Source of the DNA: Streptomyces jumonjinensis | GTDB taxonomy: Bacteria > Actinomycetota > Actinomycetes > Streptomycetales > Streptomycetaceae | Length of the DNA: 64,000 nt | NCBI RefSeq assembly: GCF_009600885.1 | Contig: NZ_VCLA01000192.1 | Location: 321,732 to 385,731, forward strand | Reading direction: 5' to 3' | Shown: positions 52,309 to 60,544 of the stretch, piece after piece | Layout: every line of letters begins with the position of its first letter | Numbering within the stretch: position 1 is the first letter of the stretch | Notes under the pieces: model-generated | Databases searched by the model: none | What the model was told of the DNA's origin: nothing | The model's input: the letters and a program-made list of their open reading frames with translations, nothing else | Translations under genes and position numbers: made by a program

Positions 52309-54241
52309 TCACTTCTCCTTGGCGTCGGTGCCGAGCTGGAGTGAGTGCCAGCCGGGGCTCAACTGGAGTTCCTTGCTGTGCACCTCTCCGGAGCGGTTGC
52401 GCCAGGTCAGCTCGACCTGCACGGGCCCGTCGGCCTGGTCGCCGAGACCGATGTGCACATCGCTGGAGCGCTTGCCGGAGTGGCCGCTGCCGCCGTCGAC
52501 CCGGCCGAGCCGGGTGGTGCCGTCGGACAGGGTCACGGTGGCCTGTGCGCCGATCACGGCGGAGCCGGCCTCGTCGGTGAGCCTGAGGCCGAGGAACCCG
52601 CCGGCGTTCTCGCTCATGTTGCAGTAGAAGACGGCGTCCTCCCACTGGCGGGCGACGGCCATGTCGAGGCGTCCGTCGCCGTCCGCGTCGGCGGTGGCGA
52701 TGCCCCGGGTGGGGACGGGGACGGCGAGTCCGAGCTGCTTGGCCAGGTTGCTGTAGGAGCCGTGCTCGTTCTTGACGAAGAAGCGCAGATGCTGATCGCC
52801 GGCGAGGTCGTCGCCCTCTTCGACGTTGGGCCAGAAGTAGGGGTTCTTGATCAGGGCGTCATTGGCGGTGGCCAGCTCCTGGAGCTGGGCCCAGCGGTTC
52901 TTCTTGCCCTTGAGGAAGCCGGTGGTCTGGGTGATCTCCTGGTCGCCGTTGTTGTCGAAGTCGCCCATCTTCACATCCCAGCCCCAGCCGGACCAGGCGA
53001 GGTTGAGGGGTGCGCTCTTGTCCTTGTACGGGGCTTCGCCCTTACGGAGCTTGGCGCGGAGATCGGCCCGGTCGTCGGCGGTGCCGATGAAGGCGAAGTT
53101 GGACTCCTGGATCCCGAACGACGTGGTGATGTTGGAGACGAAGGCGTCGTACAGGCCGTCGTTGTCGAGGTCGCCGAAGTCGACGCCCATGCCCTTGAAG
53201 GAGCTGCGGCCCATCTCCTTGGACTTCGGGACGAGCGCCGAGTGCTTGGCCTTGACCTCGCGGAACTCGAAGGTCCCGGGGCGGGACTTGTTGTAGAGCA
53301 GCGAGGAGGTGCCGAAGTCATGGGCGAGGTAGAGCTCGGGACGGAGGTCGCCGTCGAGGTCGGTGGCGGAGGCGGCGAGCGTCCAGCCCCGGTCGATGTT
53401 GTCGGGCAGTACGCCCTTGACCTCCTTGAAGCCCTGCGGGGTCCAGCGGAAGAAGTGGCCGCCGCCGCCGTTCTGGGCGTGCGACAGCGAGTCGTTCATG
53501 GTGACCCCGCCGTCCTTGGTGTGATCGAGGACGGGGCTGTCGGGGAAGTAGTTGCCGATGAAGATGTCGTTGTGGCCGTCTCCGTCGAAGTCGGCGACGG
53601 CGGCGGCGTTGGAGTTCCAGAGCGGCCCGGTGTAGACGCTGGTGCCGACGCCCGGGACGAGCTCGACCGGGGTGAAGCGGTCGGCGCTCATCGGGGTGGT
53701 GACGGCTCCGGTGGAGGCGTCCTTCTTGGCCTGGAAGATGAACCGGGGTGCGGCCCCAGTAGTAGACCAGGAGGTCGGTGGCGCCGTCCTCGTTGTAGTC
53801 GCCGGGGACACAGCCGATCGGGGCCGTGTAGTCGCTCTTGGGCAGCGGGGCCGGGTCGAGCGCGAAGGGCGCGTAGGTGGCGCTCTTGCGGCCGGGCACC
53901 GGCGCGGGGGTCACCACGGCCTGATCGATCTGCGGGTCGGTGACGCAGAGATCGTTGGGCAGGGCGTCGCCGTCGATGTCGTTCATGGCGACACCGGCGC
54001 CGACCGAGGATATCCAGCCCTCGATATGCTTATACGCCTTATTGACCTTGCGTACCGTCTGCTGCTTAAAGCCGCCGGGCATCGCTATCGCCATCGGCTG
54101 AAAGGCGAAATTCTTCGCCAGCTTCGCGTCGTCGGCAGCACTGACGGTTGGCAATTTCACGGCGTAGAAGGTGCTCACCATGAGAGTGAGCGCAATGACT
54201 CCGGGGGCCTGCTTTCGCAGCCAGGAAAGCGGGTGTGTCAT
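52309..54241 (-). pseudogene. unbV: UnbV (ASPIC/UnbV) with one-base frameshift
   Basis: The enediyne-conserved UnbV protein, about 640 aa, exported and with FG-GAP/beta-propeller repeats (DFDGDGHNDIFIGNYF, FGDLDNDGLYDAFVSN, GDFDNNGDQEITQTTG) and a C-terminal ASPIC domain (VTLSDGTTRLGRVDGGSGHSGK). A signal-like helix starts it (GVIALTLMVSTFYAVKL). The frame from ATG 54241 reads to VYYWGRTP and then leaves frame; the next frame resumes RFIFQAKKDAS. This fits one C missing from a run of four at 53745-53748 (five would restore it). It may be a sequence error, given how conserved the gene is. Confidence 0.8.
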
Positions 54242-55224
54242 GCGACGGCGCCTTTCTGTGCGTACGGACGTGAAGTAATCGCTTCGGCGATGTGCTGCCG
54301 CCAGGTCTCGAAGGCGGGGATCTCGCCCCCGTCACAGCCGGCGGGCTTGGTGTCGATGCACACCCGGGCGGCTTCCTCGGGGGTGCGGTCGGCGCAGAGC
54401 ACCCGGGCCGCGAGATGGGTGTGCTCGATCGTGGTGCCGGCCCGCTCGCGGGCCTCGACGGCGAAGGCGGAGCCCTGCGCCAGATTCGGGAAGTGCGGGC
54501 CCGCGTGCTCGGCGAAGCGGCGCAGCTCCTCCTCGTCGACGCTGCCCGCGTAGGTGCAGGCGAGCCCCGAACCGGCGTAGAGGTCGCCGTGGCGGTGCTC
54601 GGGGAAGGAGGCGATGAGACCGGCGACCACATCGGGGTCGGTGCCTCCGACGAACCAGAGGGCACGGCCTATGCCCTGGTCGATGGCGCGTGCGCTGTAG
54701 CGGTCCGAGCCGCCCCGCCAGCTGAAGGGGTGCGGGGCCGCCGGGTCGCGGACATAGGCGCCGGTCTTGAAGTACGCCTGGTGGAACCCGTATCCGTCGA
54801 GGATCAGCCAGCGCAGCACCGGGTCGATCGCGGTCACATCGGGCCACAGGAAGCGCGGCAGCCGGGCCATCGCCCAGCCGACGCCCACATAGATCATGTA
54901 GTTGTGGCGGGCGCCCTCGCCCGTCAGCAGTCCCGCGAGCCGCTTGCCGCTGCCCGTGAGCGCGTCGAGCATGACGGCGCCCATGCCCGCGCCCTCGTAG
55001 GCGAACCCCCGGAAGGACCGGGGCACGGTCTCCAGCCACTCGACGGCCTGATCGGCGGAGCGCGCCTCCACCGCATAGGCGTAGCCCTGGAGAAAGGACA
55101 CTCCGACGGTCTCCAGCTGGTGTTTCGCTTCCGCGTTCTTGACATGGAATCCGCGCGTTTCCAGCTGCGTTTCCCGGACGTTGGGTGTGAGGACTCTGCG
55201 CCTCAGCGCACGCAAGTTGGACAC
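54238..55224 (-). CDS. unbL: DUF1702 enediyne protein (UnbL-like), copy 2
   Basis: A 328-aa DUF1702 protein of the enediyne-conserved UnbL type. It has LRALRRRVLTPNVRETQLET, EGAGMGAVMLDALTG, MIYVGVGWAMARLPRFLWPD, DGYGFHQAYFKTGAYVRD and RAIDQGIGRALWFVGGTDPD. GTG 55224 with AGAGG about 12 bases upstream aligns the N-terminus with the paralogue at 55310. Its stop overlaps the UnbV ATG. The enzymatic role is unknown. Confidence 0.88.
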   Translation of the reverse strand: MSNLRALRRRVLTPNVRETQLETRGFHVKNAEAKHQLETVGVSFLQGYAYAVEARSADQAVEWLETVPRSFRGFAYEGAGMGAVMLDALTGSGKRLAGLLTGEGARHNYMIYVGVGWAMARLPRFLWPDVTAIDPVLRWLILDGYGFHQAYFKTGAYVRDPAAPHPFSWRGGSDRYSARAIDQGIGRALWFVGGTDPDVVAGLIASFPEHRHGDLYAGSGLACTYAGSVDEEELRRFAEHAGPHFPNLAQGSAFAVEARERAGTTIEHTHLAARVLCADRTPEEAARVCIDTKPAGCDGGEIPAFETWRQHIAEAITSRPYAQKGAVA

Positions 55225-55309
55225 GTAAACGACCGCCTCTCGATTCTCTCCCCCAGCATTTCCCGCAGATCTAATGGAATCTTCCAAAGTGTCAGCGGAA
55301 GCGTCTACT

Positions 55310-56302
55310 TCAGGAATGCTCGAACGCGTTTGCGGGCAGCTTTCCGCGCACGGCGCGGCGCCAGAGTTCATAGGTGGGGATCTCGCCCTCGCGCTCGGCG
55401 GGCGGAGCGCAGTCGTCGGCGAGAAGGGCCGCCGTCTCGACGGAGATTGAGGCCAGCGCGTGCAGCGCAGTCCTGGTGTGCTCGGGGACGGCGCCGGAGA
55501 AGTGGCGGGCCTTGGCCGCGAAGACCGAGCCCTGTGCGACATGGCCGCGCAGGTCGCCCGCGCTCTCGCGGAGCGCGGCCAGATCGGCGGCGGTGGAGCA
55601 GCCAGCGAAGGTGGCGGCGAGCCCGACGCCGGCCCAGAGATCCGGGCGGCGTTCAACCGCGAAGGCGTTCACTGCGGCGGCGACATGGTCGGCGCGGGCC
55701 CCGTCGATGAACCAGAGGGCGCGTCCGATGCCCTGGTCGACCGCGCGCCGGAAGTAGCCGGAGTGGCCGTCCCAGCCGTACGGGGTGTCCAGCCGCTGAT
55801 CGCGGACGTAGCGGTCGGTGTCGAAGTAGGCGCGGTCGAAGCCGTAGCCGTCGACGGCGAGCCAGCTCATCGGCGGATAGAAGTCCTCGCCGTCCAGCTC
55901 CGGCATGACCTTCTTCCACAGCACGCGCGGCAGCCGGGCCATGGCGAAGCCGATGCCGATGTAGTTGAGGAAGATATGTCTGCGCCCGGCGCCCGTCAGC
56001 AGCTCCCGGGTACGACGGCCGCGGCCGGGGCCCATCGCGTCGCGAATGACGAAGGCCATGGTCGCACCCTCGTAGGAGAAGCCCTGGACCTCCGGGTCGA
56101 CCAGCGAGAGCCGGCGTTCGATCTCCCAGAGGTCGCGTGCGTCGATGCCCCATTCGAAGCCGGTGACCATGGCCTGCGGGATCGACTCCAGCTGCCTGGT
56201 GGCAGCCGTCTCCGGTACGGCGAATCCACGCCCGGCGAAACTCACGTCACGCAGGGACGGGGCCATGACCAGTCTGCGCAGGGAGCCCATTGCGGTTGCC
56301 AC
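55310..56302 (-). CDS. DUF1702 enediyne protein (UnbL-like), copy 1
   Basis: A 330-aa paralogue of the adjacent DUF1702 gene. It has SLRRLVMAPSLRDVSFAGRG, EGATMAFVIRDAMG, LNYIGIGFAMARLPRVLWKK, DGYGFDRAYFDTDRYVRD and RAVDQGIGRALWFIDGARAD. The two share the spacing of all motifs, indicating tandem duplication or a heteromeric pair. GTG 56302 has AGGAGG upstream. It is the first gene of the PksE operon, downstream of the HxlR gene. Confidence 0.88.
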   Translation of the reverse strand: MATAMGSLRRLVMAPSLRDVSFAGRGFAVPETAATRQLESIPQAMVTGFEWGIDARDLWEIERRLSLVDPEVQGFSYEGATMAFVIRDAMGPGRGRRTRELLTGAGRRHIFLNYIGIGFAMARLPRVLWKKVMPELDGEDFYPPMSWLAVDGYGFDRAYFDTDRYVRDQRLDTPYGWDGHSGYFRRAVDQGIGRALWFIDGARADHVAAAVNAFAVERRPDLWAGVGLAATFAGCSTAADLAALRESAGDLRGHVAQGSVFAAKARHFSGAVPEHTRTALHALASISVETAALLADDCAPPAEREGEIPTYELWRRAVRGKLPANAFEHS

Positions 56303-56469
56303 GCTCTGCCTCCTCGGCCCGGTGGCCACCCCTCACAGGGGTGGCGGGGGCCTCATGGTCGGCTGGCCTCGCGAGGGCGGGCATCTTCACAAGTGCGCAC
56401 ACCTGTGCGATGCATGGACTTCAGAGCGAGCGCGGAAGCGGCCGATCGGCGGGCGGCGGCGGGGGTGGA

Positions 56470-56913
56470 TCAGCGGGCGCGGCGCACCGCGACCTCCTCG
56501 TCGTGAAGATCGCGATCGCACTTCGCACAGCCCATCCGCACGCTCACATGACCGTCGCAGCCGATGTGCTCGGCACGGCGCGGGGGCCCCAGCTCGGTGG
56601 GGAGATTGCGGTCCCCCCACTGCATCAGGGCGATGACGGCGATCGTCAGATCCCGCCCCATGGGAGTGAGCGGATACTCATGGCGCACCGGCTTGTCCTG
56701 GTAGGGCACCCGCTCCATGATGCCGAGATCGACCAGCCGGGCGAGCCGGTTGGTGAGCACATTGCGCGCGATCGGCAGCTGTCCCAGAAACCCGTCGAAC
56801 CGTTTGACCCCGAGCAGGGCCGAGCGGACGATCAGCAGGGTCCAGCGCTCGCCGATCACTTCGAGGGCGCGGGCCAGGGAGCAGTCCTGGCCCTCATAGG
56901 TCCGAGGCAGCAT
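56470..56913 (-). CDS. HxlR-family transcriptional regulator
   Basis: A 147-aa winged-helix regulator. It has CSLARALEVIGERWTLLIVR, FDGFLGQLPIARNVLTNRLA and MERVPYQDKPVRHEYPLTPM. A C-terminal tail with CDGHVSVRMGCAKCDRD has three Cys plus His that could sense redox state or bind metal. ATG 56913 is taken; TTG 56931 is an alternative. The gene is divergent from the membrane-protein gene at 57050, and CAACT site D overlaps the region between them. It probably controls the enediyne genes and itself. Confidence 0.88.
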   Translation of the reverse strand: MLPRTYEGQDCSLARALEVIGERWTLLIVRSALLGVKRFDGFLGQLPIARNVLTNRLARLVDLGIMERVPYQDKPVRHEYPLTPMGRDLTIAVIALMQWGDRNLPTELGPPRRAEHIGCDGHVSVRMGCAKCDRDLHDEEVAVRRAR

Positions 56914-56933
56914 GAACCGACCGTAGCGCAATG

Positions 56934-56950
56934 AGTTGCGTGAAAGGACT
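56934..56950 (-). promoter_or_regulatory. CAACT-box operator (site D)
   Basis: Minus strand AGTCCTTTCACGCAACT, directly upstream of the HxlR start, so it could block its own transcription. Compare sites A-C upstream of 37760, 38333 and 40711. Confidence 0.5.
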
Positions 56951-57049
56951 CAATGGCGGCGGGGCCCGGTAACAGAGCACGTGGAGAGAAGCCGCCTCAC
57001 AGGGGCTGCTGCTGTGATAAACCACCGGTTCCGGACCATGGAGGTTCCT

Positions 57050-57613
57050 ATGGCAACCAGCACCGAAGCCCCGCCGAGCGGGGTACGGGGCGGACTCGAC
57101 GCCCTCAACAGCAGACACCACCAGCTGGGATTGCGGATCTTTCTGTTCATCGTCGTCGCCCACTGGGCTGAACATCTTGTTCAGGCGATCCAGATCTATG
57201 CTCTGGGCTGGCCGCTCCCCGAGGCCCGCGGGGTGCTCGGGGTTCCCTTCCCCTGGCTGGTCACCTCGGAGTGGATGCATTACGGCTACGCCTTGCTGAT
57301 GATGATCGGTCTCTTCATGCTGCGGCCGGGGTTCACCGGCGCCTCGGGCACCTGGTGGAAGACCTCGCTCGGGCTCCAGATCTGGCACCATCTGGAGCAT
57401 CTGCTGCTGCTGCTCCAGGCGCTGGCCGGAGCCTATCTGCTGGACAAGGCGGCCCCGACGAGCATCATTCAGCTGATCATGCCCCGGGTGGAGCTGCATC
57501 TCTTCTACAACACCCTGGTCACCATCCCCATGGTGATCGCGATGTATCTGCACACCCGCGCGGGCCGGAGCGACAACGCGAGCGCCCGCTGCCACTGCGC
57601 CCCGAAGGACTGA
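57050..57613 (+). CDS. His-rich membrane protein, unknown
   Basis: A 187-aa protein with four to five helices (LGLRIFLFIVVAHWAEHLVQ, YGYALLMMIGLFMLRPG, LQIWHHLEHLLLLLQALAGA, LFYNTLVTIPMVIAMYL). Many membrane His/Glu residues (HWAEH, WHHLEH, ELHLFY) suggest metal or heme binding. ATG 57050 has GGAGG at 57039. It is divergent from HxlR and translationally coupled to the next gene. A transport, electron-transfer or resistance role for the enediyne locus is a guess. Confidence 0.7.
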   Translation: MATSTEAPPSGVRGGLDALNSRHHQLGLRIFLFIVVAHWAEHLVQAIQIYALGWPLPEARGVLGVPFPWLVTSEWMHYGYALLMMIGLFMLRPGFTGASGTWWKTSLGLQIWHHLEHLLLLLQALAGAYLLDKAAPTSIIQLIMPRVELHLFYNTLVTIPMVIAMYLHTRAGRSDNASARCHCAPKD

Positions 57614-57614
57614 G

Positions 57615-58097
57615 ATGACGTCCGCGGACGCCGGCACGCGAAAGGCCCGGAAGCCATCGGGGTTCGTATCGCTGCTGCTTCTGCTGACGGGCAGTCTGCT
57701 GCTCTATGTGTCACTGCCCAATCTCGGCGAGGCGGCACGGGCGGCGACCGGCGAAGGGACCACGGGCACCTTCACCGCGGCCCGGCTCGGCTGTGTGGGG
57801 CACGGAGGTCATGAGACCTGCGAATGGACCGGAACCTTCCGGTCCGCCGACGGAACCGTCGACCGGGAGGGCGTCAAGCTGTACGGGAGCGGCCGGGACA
57901 GCTTCGAGGCCGGAGAGCGGGCCGCGGCCGTGGACGTGGGGAACGCGGGGCGGGTCTACGGCCCCGGGGGCTCCCAGGAGTGGATCTTCACGGTGCTGCT
58001 GCTGCTCGCCGGCTACACCGTGCTCGCTGTGGTGGCCGGACGGCATCTTGCGCCGCCGCCGCTGCCCCGGCCGGTACGGACGCCCGTGCCCGGATAG
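57615..58097 (+). CDS. Two-TM membrane protein, unknown
   Basis: A 160-aa protein. One helix lies near the N-terminus (FVSLLLLLTGSLLLYVSLPN) and one near the C-terminus (WIFTVLLLLAGYTVLAVVAG), with an extracytoplasmic domain between that contains two Cys (RLGCVGHGGHETCEWTGTFR). The ATG is one base after the previous stop. It is probably the partner of the upstream membrane protein. Confidence 0.7.
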   Translation: MTSADAGTRKARKPSGFVSLLLLLTGSLLLYVSLPNLGEAARAATGEGTTGTFTAARLGCVGHGGHETCEWTGTFRSADGTVDREGVKLYGSGRDSFEAGERAAAVDVGNAGRVYGPGGSQEWIFTVLLLLAGYTVLAVVAGRHLAPPPLPRPVRTPVPG

Positions 58098-58116
58098 CAG
58101 CCGGGCCGCCGAACGG

Positions 58117-58156
58117 GATGTGGGTGTGTCCGGTACGGTCCGGACACACCCACATC
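58117..58156. terminator. Bidirectional hairpin terminator
   Basis: GATGTGGGTGTGTCCGG pairs perfectly with its complement across 6 nt, between the membrane-protein operon and the transposase-like gene. Confidence 0.8.
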
Positions 58157-58192
58157 GGCTGATGTCACCGTGATCATGGGCGAGGAGCACGG

Positions 58193-59395
58193 TCAGACCA
58201 GAACGGGCGTCCGGACGGGTGCCGGGTCGGACAACTCCAGCCTGCTGTAGGCGCAGGCGGCGGATACCAGGGTCATATGGTGATGCCAGCCCGGGTAGGA
58301 GCGGCCCTCGAAATCCAGCAGTCCGAAATCGTTCTCCAGCGTCTGCACCGTGAGGCCCGCCCTGCGCTGGAGCTTGGTGAGCGCGGTCAGCTCCTCGGTG
58401 CGCCGGTTCACCATATTGGTCAGCCACATCCGGGTGGTACGGCGTCCCGCGTAGGGGTGGACCGCGAACATCCGGTAGACGTGGTGGTGGGACTGGCGTG
58501 CCAGCCGCACCTCCGGCAGCCGTACCAGCGCGGTCGTCACCGAGGCCCGCTCCAGCCGGCCGTCCCACCCCGCGGGGGCATCCTGGGCGTCGAGCCGGAA
58601 TCTGCCGCCGTGCTTCAGCTCGAACAGCCGCCGCGCCTCGATGGCCGCGGGCAGTTCGGTCGCCTGGCTCTGCCGCACCGCGGTCCGGCCCGCCGGGATC
58701 ACCGGAGTACGGCCGGGCAGGGTGACGACGAAGTCCCGGCCGCGCGCGGTGAGTCCGCGGATCAGCGAGGTCACCCCGGTGTGGTGGCTCAGATCGGCCA
58801 CGATGGGCGGGGCGCTGAGATGGGTGCTGTCGGTCAGCGCGTCGACGAGGTCCAGAGCGTGCTGCTCGATGGTGCGGTGGGTGGCGTCGGCGGGGATACG
58901 GGCCCGGGAGCGCCGTTCCTCGTCCTTCGCCCAGGCGCCTGGGAGCAGCAGGCTCCAGTGCACCGGCAGCGCCTCGGTCTCCGTGGTGAGGAACGCGCCG
59001 ATGCCCAGCTGGCAGTTGACGGACCGCCCGGTGGACGGGACGAACCGGCGGTGCACCCCGCAGGAGTGATCTCCGCGCTTGCGTAGAACGGCCGCGTCCA
59101 GGGTCCAGGCGCGCGGTGCCATCTGCCGCTCGATCCACCGGGTCAGCTCGGCACGGGCCGGAGCCCACTCCCAGGGACTGGCGTTGACGAACTGATGCAT
59201 GGACTGGGACGCCGTCGGCGAGGTCGAGACCGTGGCGGCGATCCTCCGCACGGACTTCTTGCCCTCCGTCGTGAGCAGCCCCTGGAGATACGCCCGCGCC
59301 CAGTAGCGCTGATCGGCCCGCGGGAGGTGTCCGAAGATCTGTTCGGCGAGTAAGGAGATCGGTAGGCGTGACCGGTTCACATCGTGTGCCGTCAT
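58193..59395 (-). CDS. IS701-family transposase-like protein
   Basis: A 400-aa DDE transposase-type protein. It has WTLDAAVLRKRGDHSCGVHR, QLGIGAFLTTETEALPVHWS, VADLSHHTGVTSLIRGLTAR and a C-terminal RSYPGWHHHMTLVSAACAYS. No terminal inverted repeats or target duplications are evident around it. Codon 15 is TTA (59351-59353), and ATG 59395 has AGGAGG. Its upstream region carries an A-tract operator-like site similar to that of afsA. This suggests a domesticated, regulated relative that lives in the gamma-butyrolactone locus rather than a mobile copy. Confidence 0.78.
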   Translation of the reverse strand: MTAHDVNRSRLPISLLAEQIFGHLPRADQRYWARAYLQGLLTTEGKKSVRRIAATVSTSPTASQSMHQFVNASPWEWAPARAELTRWIERQMAPRAWTLDAAVLRKRGDHSCGVHRRFVPSTGRSVNCQLGIGAFLTTETEALPVHWSLLLPGAWAKDEERRSRARIPADATHRTIEQHALDLVDALTDSTHLSAPPIVADLSHHTGVTSLIRGLTARGRDFVVTLPGRTPVIPAGRTAVRQSQATELPAAIEARRLFELKHGGRFRLDAQDAPAGWDGRLERASVTTALVRLPEVRLARQSHHHVYRMFAVHPYAGRRTTRMWLTNMVNRRTEELTALTKLQRRAGLTVQTLENDFGLLDFEGRSYPGWHHHMTLVSAACAYSRLELSDPAPVRTPVLV

Positions 59396-59437
59396 GGCGA
59401 GTTCCCTCCTGCTGGGCATCCCATCCAACACGGCTAT

Positions 59438-59456
59438 AGAATAGCGAACATTATCT
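59438..59456. promoter_or_regulatory. Receptor-box-like site with A/T tract
   Basis: AGAATAGCGAACATTATCT followed by a T-run, in the transposase-like promoter. Reversed, it is an A-tract joined to AGATAAT, as at 62158-62181. Confidence 0.45.
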
Positions 59457-59722
59457 TTTTTTTTCAACGGAGGAGCACGGCTCCTCCCCGGCGGAAGGGG
59501 CACGATGCGGCCGACGGCACGCAGCCACGACTCTGCCCACCACCGTGACCAAGGGTTTTGCTTACTTGGGCAACTTCGCGTTGCCACCGCGCCGGGCCTC
59601 GGCAGAAGCTGGAACGATCCCGGCCGGACCGGTGGGGAGAGCCCCGGAAGGCCGCCGCATCGGCCGCTCGGGCCCGGTAACGCGTCCGCAGCACTGTGCC
59701 CGCCGACGCCCTCGGAGAGAAC

Positions 59723-60331
59723 ATGGTGAAACAGGAGAGAGCCGCGAGGACCCGCGAAGGTCTGGTGCACGCAGCCGCCTCGCAGTTCGACCTCGACGGC
59801 TACGCGGGCGCGTCACTGGTCAGGATCAGCAAGGCGGCGGGCATCTCCCTGGGCGCGGTGACCTTCCACTTCCCGTCCAAGGCGGAGCTCGCCGAGGCCG
59901 TCGAGTCACAGGGCAGGGCACAGGTGCGGGCGACCCTCAGCCGGATGGCCGTCGGCAGCGCGCCCGCGCTGGAACAGCTGGGCGAACTCACCCTGGAACT
60001 CGCCCGGTTGATCGAGCAGGAGGACACGGTACGGGCCATGGTGCGCCTGGAACGGGAGCGCCCGGGCAGAGCGCACTGGTCCGAGATCTGGCTGCCGACC
60101 GCCGACGAGCTGCTGCGGCGTGCCTACGACAGCGGCGAACTGCGCGCCTCCGCACAGCCCGAGGCGATGTCGACGCTGGTGGTGCATCTGATAGCGGGCG
60201 CGGAGATCACCCTGCGCCGCCACCGGGCGGCCGGGACGGCACCTTCGGAGGGGGCGGTCGATCTGCTCGCCCGGATCTGGCAGCTGGTGCTGACGGGCAT
60301 CTCGGCCCGCCGGATCACACCGGGTCCCTGA
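59723..60331 (+). CDS. ArpA/ScbR-type TetR regulator (gamma-butyrolactone receptor-like) 1
   Basis: A 202-aa TetR regulator. It has RISKAAGISLGAVTFHFPSK (recognition helix of the GBL-receptor subfamily), preceded by ASQFDLDGYAGASL. The ligand domain has HWSEIWLPTADELLRRAYDS, with Trp in the position used by GBL receptors. ATG 59723 has GGAGAG upstream. It may be the receptor or a pseudo-receptor; the copy at 61487 is next to afsA. Confidence 0.85.
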   Translation: MVKQERAARTREGLVHAAASQFDLDGYAGASLVRISKAAGISLGAVTFHFPSKAELAEAVESQGRAQVRATLSRMAVGSAPALEQLGELTLELARLIEQEDTVRAMVRLERERPGRAHWSEIWLPTADELLRRAYDSGELRASAQPEAMSTLVVHLIAGAEITLRRHRAAGTAPSEGAVDLLARIWQLVLTGISARRITPGP

Positions 60332-60398
60332 GACTGACGGAAGAGCGTGCGGGACCGGGAAGCCCGGGGCCGAACAGCCCCGGGCCCGGGCATTCTCC

Positions 60399-60544
60399 TA
60401 CGGCGCTGCATCCCTGGGCCCGGTCAGCGAGCACCGTCACCGGCGAAGGCCCCGCTGTCCTCATACGGCGCTGCATCCCCGGGCCCGGCCAGAAAGCACC
60501 GTCACCGGCCAAGGCCCCACCGTCCTCATACGGCGCTGCATCCC
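60399..60544. repeat. 65-bp tandem repeat, about 2.2 copies
   Basis: TACGGCGCTGCATCCC occurs at 60399, 60464 and 60529, with the intervening sequence (CACCGTCACCGGC, AAGGCCCC) also repeated. The third copy encodes the C-terminus of the SDR (GGCSAV). The repeats appear to be duplications of the gene's 3' end. No gene is present in 60332-60525. Confidence 0.9.
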
